From NCBI GenBank assembly GCA_965237595.1, contig CBDEFY010000004.1, positions 62,001-126,000 on the forward strand: 64,000 bases of DNA. The letters are read 5' to 3'. This document shows positions 47,959-55,508 of the stretch, in pieces. Made by a program: the position numbers and the translations under genes. Position 1 is the stretch's first letter. Every line of letters begins with the position of its first letter. This DNA is from UBA9611 sp965237595. Its GTDB lineage: Bacteria; Chloroflexota; Dehalococcoidia; Lucifugimonadales; UBA3495. The notes beneath the pieces are model-generated. The model did no database searches. It was not told where the DNA came from and saw nothing but the letters and a program-made list of their open reading frames with translations.

Positions 47959-48347
47959 TACAGTCCAGCGGTGTAGGCATCGTAGTCTTGGGCCGCCATT
48001 AGTCCGTCGGCCTCCGAGACGTCCGCCATGGTGACCTTGATGAGCCACCCTTCGCCGAAGGGGTCTTCGTTGACCAACTCGGGGTGGTTGAGCAGCTTCT
48101 CGTTAATCTCCGTTACTTCGCCGGTGATGGGGGAGAACAGGTCTGAAACTGCCTTCACCGATTCGACCTCGCCCATCTTGCCCAGATGGGCTACGCTGTC
48201 GCCGACCTTGGGTAGTTCGAAGAAGACGATGTCTCCCAGTTGGTCCTGAGCGTAGTCGGTGATACCAGCCACGGCGGTCTTGGCAGTCGGGTCTTCAATC
48301 TTGACCCATTCGTGTTCTTGGGTGTATCTGCGGTCGTCGGGACTCAC
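47958..48347 (-). CDS. gcvH: Glycine cleavage system H protein
   Basis: A 129-aa lipoyl carrier. The lipoylated Lys is in 'GEVESVKAVSDLFSPITGEV', and the end is the standard 'DYDAYTAGL'. It shuttles the aminomethyl group from GcvP to GcvT. GTG start, overlapping the gcvT stop by four bases (GTGA). Confidence 0.97.
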   Translation of the reverse strand: MSPDDRRYTQEHEWVKIEDPTAKTAVAGITDYAQDQLGDIVFFELPKVGDSVAHLGKMGEVESVKAVSDLFSPITGEVTEINEKLLNHPELVNEDPFGEGWLIKVTMADVSEADGLMAAQDYDAYTAGL

Positions 48348-49456
48348 TTTGCCTGGGTCCTCCCGGGCCGAGTGTAGAACGGAAGTGCCGTCACAATCAC
48401 CTGAGCGGTACGGCCCCGTAGATCCAAGTCTAGCGCGGTGCCAGGCTCGGCGTAACGTTCCAAAACGTAGCCCATGCCGATACTGGTGTCAAGGGTCGGC
48501 GAATAGCTTCCGCTGGTCACTGCGCCAATGGTCTCTCCCTGGTGCAGAAGGGTGTAACCGGCCCGCGGTGCGCTGCGTCCCGACAGGGTGAATCCCACCA
48601 ACTTCCGCTCAACGCCGTTCTCCTGCTGGTCCCGCAGTACGTTGGAGCCGACGTACTCCTTGTCGAAGCGCACAAACCGGTCGAGCCCAGCCTCAATGGG
48701 CGTGGTCTCCTCGTCAATCTCGTGACCGTGGAGGGGCAGCGCCGCTTCCAAGCGCAGGACGTCCCTGGCGCCCAATCCGCAGGGGACCGACCCGGAATCG
48801 GTGAGGGCGGTCCAGACCTTGACCACCTCATTTCCTTGGACCAGCATCTCGAACCCGTCCTCCCCGGTGTAGCCGGTCCGGCCCACCAGCACCGGTACTC
48901 CCCGGATGGCGCTCTCGGTCCAAGAGAAGGGTCGTATCCCCGAAACCGGGGTCACGGCCAGCTTGTCGATGGCCTCTAGCGTGCCGGGGCCCTGAAAGGC
49001 GATGAGGCCGGTCATGGCGGTGACATCCTCCATCGTGCAACCTGGGGAGAACTTCTCGTCGATCCACCGCTGGAACCAGGAGACCACAGCCGGGCGGTTG
49101 CCAGCGTTGGGAATCAGCAGATAGCGGTCTTCCGACAGGCGATAGAAGATGGTGTCGTCAATCACTCCACCCTTCTCGTTGCAAATCATGCAGTACCTGG
49201 CCCGGCCCACCCGGAGGGTCGAGGCGGAGCCGGTCAGCACCCAGTCAAGAAAGCCGGTGGCCTTGGGACCGGACAGATACAGGCGGCCCATGTGGGAGAC
49301 GTCGAACATTCCGGTGGCGGTTCGGACGGCTTTAACCTCGGCCAGGATGCCGGAGGGGTACTGCACCGGCATGTCCCAACCCCCGAAGGGCACCATGCGG
49401 CCGCCCAGGGAGACGTGGGTGTGGTAAAGGGCGGTCCGGAGGTTCTCCGAGGTCAC
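48344..49456 (-). CDS. gcvT: Glycine cleavage system T protein (aminomethyltransferase)
   Basis: A 370-aa tetrahydrofolate-dependent enzyme releasing ammonia and 5,10-methylene-THF. 'HTHVSLGGRMVPFGGWDMPV' and 'FDVSHMGRLYLSGPKA' are typical, as is 'GYTGEDGFEMLVQGNEVVKV'. It leads the gcvT-gcvH-gcvPA-gcvPB operon. The start is GTG at 49454-49456 with GGAG about 11 nt upstream. No glycine riboswitch was seen in the short leader; a promoter candidate lies at 49510-49538. Confidence 0.96.
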   Translation of the reverse strand: MTSENLRTALYHTHVSLGGRMVPFGGWDMPVQYPSGILAEVKAVRTATGMFDVSHMGRLYLSGPKATGFLDWVLTGSASTLRVGRARYCMICNEKGGVIDDTIFYRLSEDRYLLIPNAGNRPAVVSWFQRWIDEKFSPGCTMEDVTAMTGLIAFQGPGTLEAIDKLAVTPVSGIRPFSWTESAIRGVPVLVGRTGYTGEDGFEMLVQGNEVVKVWTALTDSGSVPCGLGARDVLRLEAALPLHGHEIDEETTPIEAGLDRFVRFDKEYVGSNVLRDQQENGVERKLVGFTLSGRSAPRAGYTLLHQGETIGAVTSGSYSPTLDTSIGMGYVLERYAEPGTALDLDLRGRTAQVIVTALPFYTRPGRTQAK

Positions 49457-49509
49457 GGCGAAAGGCGCTCCGAAATAGGAAAATCCAGGAGTGGACAGGC
49501 GAGATAAGC

Positions 49510-49538
49510 ATGATAACTGCTGCCTGCTGCCGCCGCAA
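49510..49538 (-). promoter_or_regulatory. Promoter candidate for the gcv operon
   Basis: On the minus strand TTGCGG (49533-49538), 17 bp, then TATCAT (49510-49515), about 55 bp before the gcvT start. The -10 matches five of six consensus bases, the -35 four of six. Confidence 0.5.
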
Positions 49539-49556
49539 GGGAACGGGCCGGGAGTG

Positions 49557-49565
49557 TGCTATAAT
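49557..49565 (+). promoter_or_regulatory. Extended -10 promoter candidate for the SDR gene
   Basis: TGCTATAAT, a perfect -10 with an extended TGn element, lies about 37 bp before the TTG start of the SDR gene. No good -35 is visible. It is back to back with the gcv promoter. Confidence 0.5.
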
Positions 49566-49601
49566 CGGCGGCCAACCGGAACCGTGGACCATGGACACAG
49601 A

Positions 49602-50366
49602 TTGACCAGTAGGCTGCAAGACAAGGTCGCCATTGTCACCGGCGGGGCATCCGGCATTGGCCGGGCCATCTGCCAGCGTTTCGGTCGTGAAGGGGCCAAG
49701 GTGATGGTCGCCGACCGTAATGTCGCCGGAGCCATGGACACACTGTCTCTGCTCGATGCCGGTCCTGACACGGCCGACATGGTGGAGGTCAATATCTCCG
49801 AGGGTTACCAAGTGGCGCGAATGGTCGAGGCAACCGTTTCCCGCTTTGGCCGGTTGGACGTTTTGGTCAACGATGCCGCCATATTGATTCGCACCCCGCC
49901 CCTGGTGGAGGTTGATGAGGTTCTTTGGGACCTGACCATGGAGACCAACCTCAAGGGAGTGTTCCTCTGCTGCAAGTACGCCATCCCGGCAATGATCGTC
50001 AACGGCGGAGGCTCCATCGTGAACATCTCGTCGATATCGGGCATCCGCGGCATCGGCTACTCGGTGCCCTACGCCGTGAGCAAGGCCGGGGTCATCCACC
50101 TGACCAAGGTGGCGGCCAGCCAGTACACCTCGGAGGGCGTGCGCATCAACTGCATCGCGCCCGGCGGCGTGGACACCCCTCAGATGCGGGGCAGCACAGC
50201 CAGCGCGGAGGCGTTCTCAGAGCGGAACGAGAGTCATCCGATTGGCCGGCTGGGGACCTCTGATGAGATTGCCAATTTGGTCCTGTGGCTGGCCTCCGAC
50301 GAGGCTTCCTACGTAAGCGGCAGCACCTACATCATTGACGGAGGGGCTTGGGCCTCGGCCAATTAG
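49602..50366 (+). CDS. Short-chain dehydrogenase/reductase
   Basis: A 254-aa SDR. 'KVAIVTGGASGIGRAICQRF' binds the cofactor, 'LVNDAAILIR' replaces the usual NNAG, Ser is in 'IVNISSISGIRGIG', and Tyr-Lys in 'PYAVSKAGVIHL'. The C-terminus 'LASDEASYVSGSTYIIDGG' is typical. The start is uncertain: TTG at 49602 fits the SDR start and the promoter at 49557; GTG at 49584 is also in frame. It diverges from the gcv operon. Confidence 0.88.
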   Translation: MTSRLQDKVAIVTGGASGIGRAICQRFGREGAKVMVADRNVAGAMDTLSLLDAGPDTADMVEVNISEGYQVARMVEATVSRFGRLDVLVNDAAILIRTPPLVEVDEVLWDLTMETNLKGVFLCCKYAIPAMIVNGGGSIVNISSISGIRGIGYSVPYAVSKAGVIHLTKVAASQYTSEGVRINCIAPGGVDTPQMRGSTASAEAFSERNESHPIGRLGTSDEIANLVLWLASDEASYVSGSTYIIDGGAWASAN

Positions 50367-50395
50367 ACCCACTACCATATTTCCCGATTAATGCC

Positions 50396-50635
50396 ATGGA
50401 CAAACTCATCGACATAGCCAACCGCGCCGTGGCCGACTACGGCTTCCGCCAGGCGGTGCTCTATGGCGTGGCGGACATCGCCCGCAGGTGGTCCCTCACC
50501 GAGGAAGAAGCCGCCCTATTGTCCGGCCCGGTGGTGGCTGAATTAAGCGCCCTGCCCATCCCCGTGCAACCTGCGGACATCCCGGAGGAGCAGGCCCGAG
50601 TCTCGGAGATCATCCAGGGGTTATTCCCGTATTAA
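50396..50635 (+). CDS. Small protein of unknown function
   Basis: A 79-aa product starting MDKLIDIANRAVADYGFRQA and ending in 'VSEIIQGLFPY', predicted helical. I do not recognise a family. The pattern of 'FRQAVLYGVADIARRWSLTE' followed by EEAALL resembles small helical proteins that have a 'LTEEE' turn, as in LigA-type subunits, but this is weak. It lies 29 bp after the SDR gene, so the two may be co-transcribed. Confidence 0.6.
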   Translation: MDKLIDIANRAVADYGFRQAVLYGVADIARRWSLTEEEAALLSGPVVAELSALPIPVQPADIPEEQARVSEIIQGLFPY

Positions 50636-50690
50636 ATGCGCTGTCACACGAGACAGGCCAAGGTCACGGAAACGCGGCTACGCGGCCTGC

Positions 50691-51743
50691 CTAAGGCGCG
50701 GGAATCGTCTCTAGTTGACGCGGGTCGTAGCCCACCAGTTCCACGAAGCCCCTGCCGCCAATGCTGCGGCCCTGGCGCGTCCCGGTTGCCCGAGCCTCCC
50801 CCTCCCAGTAGGCGGCCGGCGTGTAGCGGCTTCCGGCGAATTCCGATGCCACCAGCACGGGATCCAAGTCCAGGCTGAGGTCCAAGGAAGGGACGGTCAG
50901 CGTCCATCCACTGGGATAAGCGACGCCGCTGACCGGGCTGGTCCAGGTCCTGCGTGACGTTATGGACACGTCGTTTTGGGCCAAGGTAAGCACCGAACCG
51001 TCGGCTGAAACCAGGGTTCCGTAGCCGGCGAAGGGGATCCTATCCGACGGGTCCCAAACCTGGACCGCCATCAGGTCGCTGCCGTCGTCCAGTTGCACGC
51101 TGGCCCAGTCCCATCCTACCTTTTGTAACGTGGCCTCCCCCCATTGGTGGTCCATCCAGGCCGAGCCGGTCACCGGACGGTGTTCCCCGGCGGTGGCCAC
51201 TGTCCCGGTCACATCCAGGCGGGTGCGCGAGTAGTAGAAAATGTCGCCCGCAGTCCCCAGGCTTATCAGCCCGACGCCTTGGTGCAGCACTGGAGGCCTG
51301 GTTGAGACGGCTTGGAGGTCCAGGTAATAGTCGGACAGGTCGAACTCCAGGCTGTAGACTTCCCCGTCTCCCTTCATCTCCCAGCCGTTCACGCTGACGT
51401 CGACGCCGACCGCGTTCCGGTCCAGCGCATCCAAGATTACCTGCTCTCCTGTAAGGTGCTCACCGGCCGTGTGGTCGCCCAGACTGGCTTGCAGCAGATG
51501 GGGAACGGCCGTGCTGGCGCCCTCGCCCTGGAAGGTCACGTAATGGTAGCTGTATTCCCTGCCCCGGTCATCGGTGAGCAGCCCATTGAAATACCACCAC
51601 TCGATGCCGGTGTCGTGGGGCGCTTCGTCCCTAGGCAAGAACACCAATGGCTGAGAAGCGGTGCGGGCGGCGGGCAGGGCAGACCCACCGCAGGCGGCGG
51701 TCAAGACAGCCGCCGCACAGAGAACCAGGACTTGAAGTTTCAT
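50691..51743 (-). CDS. AttH/CrtC-like lipocalin-fold lipoprotein
   Basis: A 350-aa lipoprotein with lipobox 'AAVLTAACGGS'. The body matches the hydroxyneurosporene synthase (CrtC)/AttH group: 'GIEWWYFNGLLTDDRGREYS', 'GSAWMDHQWGEATLQKVGWD', 'YPSGWTLTVPSLDLSLDLDP' and the end 'GRGFVELVGYD'. CrtC hydrates carotenoids, but most relatives have unknown substrates. As a surface lipoprotein it may act on a lipid or pigment outside the membrane. No carotenoid genes are nearby. Confidence 0.83.
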   Translation of the reverse strand: MKLQVLVLCAAAVLTAACGGSALPAARTASQPLVFLPRDEAPHDTGIEWWYFNGLLTDDRGREYSYHYVTFQGEGASTAVPHLLQASLGDHTAGEHLTGEQVILDALDRNAVGVDVSVNGWEMKGDGEVYSLEFDLSDYYLDLQAVSTRPPVLHQGVGLISLGTAGDIFYYSRTRLDVTGTVATAGEHRPVTGSAWMDHQWGEATLQKVGWDWASVQLDDGSDLMAVQVWDPSDRIPFAGYGTLVSADGSVLTLAQNDVSITSRRTWTSPVSGVAYPSGWTLTVPSLDLSLDLDPVLVASEFAGSRYTPAAYWEGEARATGTRQGRSIGGRGFVELVGYDPRQLETIPAP

Positions 51744-51857
51744 GAGCCGGCCGCCCCGATTGGGTAAAAGGTCTGATGCGGGAAAGTTTAATGGGCCTGG
51801 GGTTTAATCTGATATATTAGGGCAATCTTGCGCCTGAGACTATCCGGAGGTGCGCCA

Positions 51858-52289
51858 ATGGCCAGACTTAGCCAACCGGAAATGGACGAATTCCTGGCCC
51901 AACCGAGGATTGCCCACCTTGTGACGTTGCGCCCGGCGGGCACGCCCCACGTTGCGCCGGTATGGTTTTTATGGGACAGGAGCGCTGGGGATCGAGGCCG
52001 GGCTTTGGTCATGGCCGACGCCAATACGGTGAAGGTCCGGAATATCAAACGCAACCCGGCAGTGGCCCTGTCCATCGCCACGTCGGAGCGGCCATTGTCC
52101 TACGTTGTGCTGGAAGGACAGGCGGAAATCAAGTCGGATGATCTGGCCGAGGCGGTGGAGCGGATGTGCGTGCTCTACGACGGGCCGGAGCGGGGAGCCG
52201 AGTTCGCCAAAGAGCTGCTTGGGGAGGACCGCATGGTCCTACTGGACATCTCCGTTGACCGGGTCATGTCCTGGCAGGACGACGGCTAG
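51858..52289 (+). CDS. PPOX-class oxidoreductase
   Basis: A 143-aa split-barrel protein: 'MARLSQPEMDEFLAQPRIAH', 'LVTLRPAGTPHVAPVWFLWD', 'TVKVRNIKRNPAVALSIAT', 'YVVLEGQAEIKSDD'. Family members use FMN, F420 or bind heme. GGAGG lies about 7 nt before the ATG. It diverges from the AttH-like lipoprotein gene. It is a different subgroup from the PPOX protein at 40204. Confidence 0.87.
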   Translation: MARLSQPEMDEFLAQPRIAHLVTLRPAGTPHVAPVWFLWDRSAGDRGRALVMADANTVKVRNIKRNPAVALSIATSERPLSYVVLEGQAEIKSDDLAEAVERMCVLYDGPERGAEFAKELLGEDRMVLLDISVDRVMSWQDDG

Positions 52290-52346
52290 GCCGCGTTTTC
52301 ATAAAGAACTTTGATTCGACAGCCTGACTCTAACCGGCCAGGCAGG

Positions 52347-53027
52347 CTATTTCCAAGGCGGCATCACCCCGGCGATCCAGGGGACCAGGTCGTTCAGCAC
52401 ATCACCGCTGATTTCGTGGCCCATGTCGTAGATGTGGAACTCGGGGCTGTAACCGTTGCTTTCGAGAAAAGACTTTGCGGAGTGCGCGGTGTCCTCGGAT
52501 ATCATCTGGTCGTACCTGCCGTGGGCTACGAAGATGGGCTGGGTCCGTTCGTCGGGCAACCGGCTGGCCAGTTCATCCTGGTCGGGGAGGGTGGCGCTCA
52601 AAGCAGCCAGCCCGGCGAAGAGGTCTGACCGGCCCAGGCCACACCGGTAGGTCATGCCGCCGCCCTGGGAGAACCCCAGCAAAAAAGCCTGCCCCGGCGC
52701 GACATTGAACTGCTGGAAAACGGTGTCGAAGAATTCGCTGAGCAGGGCTTTGGAGTTGGCCGTTTCCTCGGGCGTGCCCTGCCCGCGGGGAGTCATCCAG
52801 CCGAACCCGGTGTGCCCGGGGCCAAGGTTAAATGAGATAGGCGCATTGGGGCAGGCGTAAACGTACCCAGTGGCGTTGATGGCTGGGGCCAGGCCGGCCA
52901 GGTCTTGCATGCTGGCGCCGAAGCCGTGGAGCATTATCACCAGGGGATAAGAGGCGTCCGGAGTGTAATCGTCGGGGACAACCGTGATGTACTGGAGCCC
53001 CGGTCCCTGGTGTGTCTCTGCCCGCAT
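52347..53027 (-). CDS. Phospholipase/carboxylesterase family hydrolase
   Basis: A 226-aa alpha/beta hydrolase with an intact triad: Ser in 'FLLGFSQGGGMTYRC', Asp in 'FVAHGRYDQMIS', His in 'IYDMGHEISGDVL'. The oxyanion region is 'VIMLHGFGASMQDL'. It resembles the abhydrolase_2 esterases that act on small esters or lysophospholipids. No signal peptide. Confidence 0.9.
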   Translation of the reverse strand: MRAETHQGPGLQYITVVPDDYTPDASYPLVIMLHGFGASMQDLAGLAPAINATGYVYACPNAPISFNLGPGHTGFGWMTPRGQGTPEETANSKALLSEFFDTVFQQFNVAPGQAFLLGFSQGGGMTYRCGLGRSDLFAGLAALSATLPDQDELASRLPDERTQPIFVAHGRYDQMISEDTAHSAKSFLESNGYSPEFHIYDMGHEISGDVLNDLVPWIAGVMPPWK

Positions 53028-53083
53028 TCTGAAAGCCCTCCCCGATTATTTCGGATAACATCCTAACACCCGTTGCTCTGGGG

Positions 53084-53089
53084 TACAAT
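53084..53089 (+). promoter_or_regulatory. -10-like box before the DUF952 gene
   Basis: TACAAT within GGGGTACAAT, about 56 bp before the ATG at 53145. The same GGGGTACAAT occurs at 13870-13879 in the divergent spacer upstream of the NYN gene, so it may be the local form of the -10 region. No good -35 is visible. Confidence 0.35.
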
Positions 53090-53144
53090 TTGCGGCGCAT
53101 CATGGCCAATAAAATGACCCCCGATCAAGAATGGAGTTTCGTTG

Positions 53145-53441
53145 ATGACTTTAATCTATCATCTGACCTACCAAGACGCCTGGGAGAGCGCCCAGCCCAC
53201 CGGCGAATATGCGGCCCCGAGCCTGGCCGAGGAGGGTTTTATCCACTGCTCCAAGGACGTCCCTCAGCTCCTCCGCGTTGCGGCACGTCTGTACCCCGGT
53301 GAGACTAACCTCTTGGTGTTGGATGTGGACCTGGACAAGCTCACCGCACCCCTCAAGAACGAGCCGAGCCGTTCGGGGGAGATCTACCCCCACATCCACG
53401 GAAAACTGAACGCCGACGCTGTGTGCGGGAAAGGGTATTGA
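53145..53441 (+). CDS. DUF952 family protein
   Basis: A 98-aa protein with the DUF952 pattern: 'IYHLTYQDAWESAQPTGEYA', 'PSLAEEGFIHCSKDVPQLLR' and 'EIYPHIHGKLNADAV'. The fold is like that of ADP-ribosyltransferase-type proteins, but the function is unknown. GGAG lies nine nt before the ATG. A strong terminator follows at 53564. Confidence 0.87.
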   Translation: MTLIYHLTYQDAWESAQPTGEYAAPSLAEEGFIHCSKDVPQLLRVAARLYPGETNLLVLDVDLDKLTAPLKNEPSRSGEIYPHIHGKLNADAVCGKGY

Positions 53442-53563
53442 AGGTGGGTGCCGACGGTGGGCATTACCTGGAAGACTGACTGGAAAACAGATGATTCGGG
53501 GCTACTCACCGGTGGAACCGGTGGGCCGGCTTCGGATTAAACGTGACGAATCCCAGGAAATGG

Positions 53564-53601
53564 AGAGACCCCTTCCCGACGAATCGGGAAGGGGTCTCTT
53601 T
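53564..53601. terminator. Strong bidirectional terminator
   Basis: A perfect 16-bp stem AGAGACCCCTTCCCGA and its complement with a CGAA loop, followed by TTT on the plus strand. It lies 122 bp after the DUF952 gene and 20 bp past the end of the minus-strand oxidase operon, so it can end both. Confidence 0.85.
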
Positions 53602-53620
53602 GGCTCTCAGAAAATTGAAC

Positions 53621-54832
53621 TTAGTTCACCACAAAGTCGCCGAACATGGTGAAGTTATGGCCTGGGAAGGTGCAGACGAACTGGTAAGTGCCCGGAGCGG
53701 GTGCGGTGAAGGTCACTTTTGCTGTTTCCCCAGGGCCAATCAACACGGTATTGGCGATAACCCGGGAATCCCCCGGCGGCACCCAGTTGTTGTCCGGCCC
53801 GGCGGCGGTGCCATCGGTGGCTACAGCGTCTTTGGTGCCCGCTTGAACTACGACAAAGTTGTGTGTGTTGACCGCTGATGGGTTGCTGAAGGTCACAGTC
53901 ACTTCAGCCCCGGAATCGACCGATAGGCTCGTTGTGTCGAAAGTCAGCGTCTCGCCGGCCACACCCAAGGCCACGGCCACTGGTCCGGACGTGGCCCTTT
54001 CCGGTGTTTCCGTGCTCGCGCCGGTGGCAGGGGCTATTGCCGGTTCTGCCCTTTCTGTCACGACAAAGTCGCCGAACATGGTGAAGTTGTGGCCTGGGAA
54101 TGTGCAAACGAATTGGTAGGTGCCCGGCGCAGGTGCGGTGAAGGTCACTTCACCGGTCGTGCCCGGGTCCAGCAGTCTGGTGTTGGCGATAACCCGGGAA
54201 TCTCCCGGCGGCACCCAGTCATTGGCTGGGCCGGCGGTGGTGCCGTCGGCGGCCACGTCGTCATTGGTTCCCCCTTGAACAATCACCAGGTTGTGCTGGT
54301 TGTTTGCGGATGGGTTGGTGAGCGTAATGGTCACCTCGGCCCCGGAGTCCACGATGATGCTGCTGATGTCGAAGGCCAGGGTTTCTCCCACCACACTAAC
54401 GGGTAGCCTTAACGGCGGAGCGACTACGGGAGTGTCCTCATTCTTGGTTTTGAATTCTTCTTCAACGTGCTCTTCGTAGGGAACGGCAAAGGTCTCCGCA
54501 TAGGAACGCTGATCGCCCTTCATGGCGGTGAAAAGTCCAAGCAATGCCAGTCCCACCATGAAGGCCAACGCCAACCCTGCGATAAAGACGGCGGTGAAGA
54601 GCTTGCTGTCGAACTTCAGGTGCATGTAGAACATGATTACGATGTAGAACTTGATCACGGACAAGCCAATCAACAGGGGTATCTTGGAAGCACCCAAGTC
54701 GTCGGAGATCCCGGCTCTATCCCAGATCAGCAGGAATTCGACGATGGTAATCACAAACAGAATCGTCGCGATCAGCACATATTGCTTGAACGTGGGGTGA
54801 TGGCCTGTCGTATGTTCGGTTTGTTGAGCCAT
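53621..54832 (-). CDS. Cytochrome c oxidase subunit IV fused to two cupredoxin domains
   Basis: A 403-aa fusion. Residues 17-102 form three membrane spans of the CtaF/CyoD-like subunit IV type ('YVLIATILFVITIVEFLLIW', 'IKFYIVIMFYMHLKFDSKLF', 'IAGLALAFMVGLALLGLF'). Two tandem blue-copper-like domains follow, at about 143-258 and 285-403. Each has the ligand set of a type 1 copper site: His180, Cys243, His248, Met252 in the first and His334, Cys387, His392, Met396 in the second (motif VCTFPGHNFTMFG). The domains are nearly alike, so one arose by internal duplication. They should face the outer side of the membrane and may feed electrons to CuA. Last gene of the oxidase operon. Confidence 0.88.
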   Translation of the reverse strand: MAQQTEHTTGHHPTFKQYVLIATILFVITIVEFLLIWDRAGISDDLGASKIPLLIGLSVIKFYIVIMFYMHLKFDSKLFTAVFIAGLALAFMVGLALLGLFTAMKGDQRSYAETFAVPYEEHVEEEFKTKNEDTPVVAPPLRLPVSVVGETLAFDISSIIVDSGAEVTITLTNPSANNQHNLVIVQGGTNDDVAADGTTAGPANDWVPPGDSRVIANTRLLDPGTTGEVTFTAPAPGTYQFVCTFPGHNFTMFGDFVVTERAEPAIAPATGASTETPERATSGPVAVALGVAGETLTFDTTSLSVDSGAEVTVTFSNPSAVNTHNFVVVQAGTKDAVATDGTAAGPDNNWVPPGDSRVIANTVLIGPGETAKVTFTAPAPGTYQFVCTFPGHNFTMFGDFVVN

Positions 54833-54876
54833 GGAGGTCTATGGGACTCCTGATGGAGTTCGGCGGGGATTACCTA

Positions 54877-55497
54877 TCAGCCGCCCGGAGGAAGAGCGGG
54901 ACCGACATCGAAACCGCCGATGAGGTATAGCAGCGTGAAGATGACAATCCAGACAATGTCGACAAAGTGCCAGTACAAACCGGCAATCTCCACGTCCAGA
55001 GCGGTATTGGGTCCCAGCCGGCCTTTGGCTCCCAGGATGGCCAAGGCCACCAGCCAGATGATTCCCAATGTCACGTGAGCGCCGTGGAAGCCCGTGAGGG
55101 TGAAGAAGGAGGCACCGAACAGGTTACCTCCCAAGGTCAGTCCCTCGTTCTTGAAAGCGTTGAATTCCACGATCTGGAAACCAATGAAAACCGATCCCAA
55201 CACTGCCGTGGTCAGCAGCCAGCCTACAATGGCCCGCCTGTTATCGGCGTTGGTTGCCGCCAGTGCTTGGACCATGGCGAAGCTGCTCATCAGCAAGACA
55301 AAGGTGCTGATGGTGGTGACCGGAACATTGATGATGTCCACCGGATAGGGGCCGACCAAACTCTGGCCGCGGTATACCATGTAGGTGGCGATTAATGCGC
55401 TGAAGAAAAGACAGTCTGACCCCAGAAACACCCACATGAGCATCTTCCGGTGGCTTAAACCGGTGGTCGTGTATTCGTGCTCTGCTGCGTGGGCCAA
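54877..55497 (-). CDS. ctaE: Cytochrome c oxidase subunit III
   Basis: A 206-aa membrane protein with five hydrophobic spans. 'RKMLMWVFLGSDCLFFSALI' and 'FFTLTGFHGAHVTLGIIWLV' and the end 'YWHFVDIVWIVIFTLLYLIG' are standard for subunit III. TTG start with AGGAG nine nt upstream. It follows the subunit I gene by 11 bp. Confidence 0.95.
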   Translation of the reverse strand: MAHAAEHEYTTTGLSHRKMLMWVFLGSDCLFFSALIATYMVYRGQSLVGPYPVDIINVPVTTISTFVLLMSSFAMVQALAATNADNRRAIVGWLLTTAVLGSVFIGFQIVEFNAFKNEGLTLGGNLFGASFFTLTGFHGAHVTLGIIWLVALAILGAKGRLGPNTALDVEIAGLYWHFVDIVWIVIFTLLYLIGGFDVGPALPPGG

Positions 55498-55508
55498 AAC
55501 TCAGGCTC

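Noticed and set aside
49457..49600. Glycine riboswitch before gcvT
   Set aside because: The leader is short and I could not find the paired aptamer pattern; only a plain promoter is visible.
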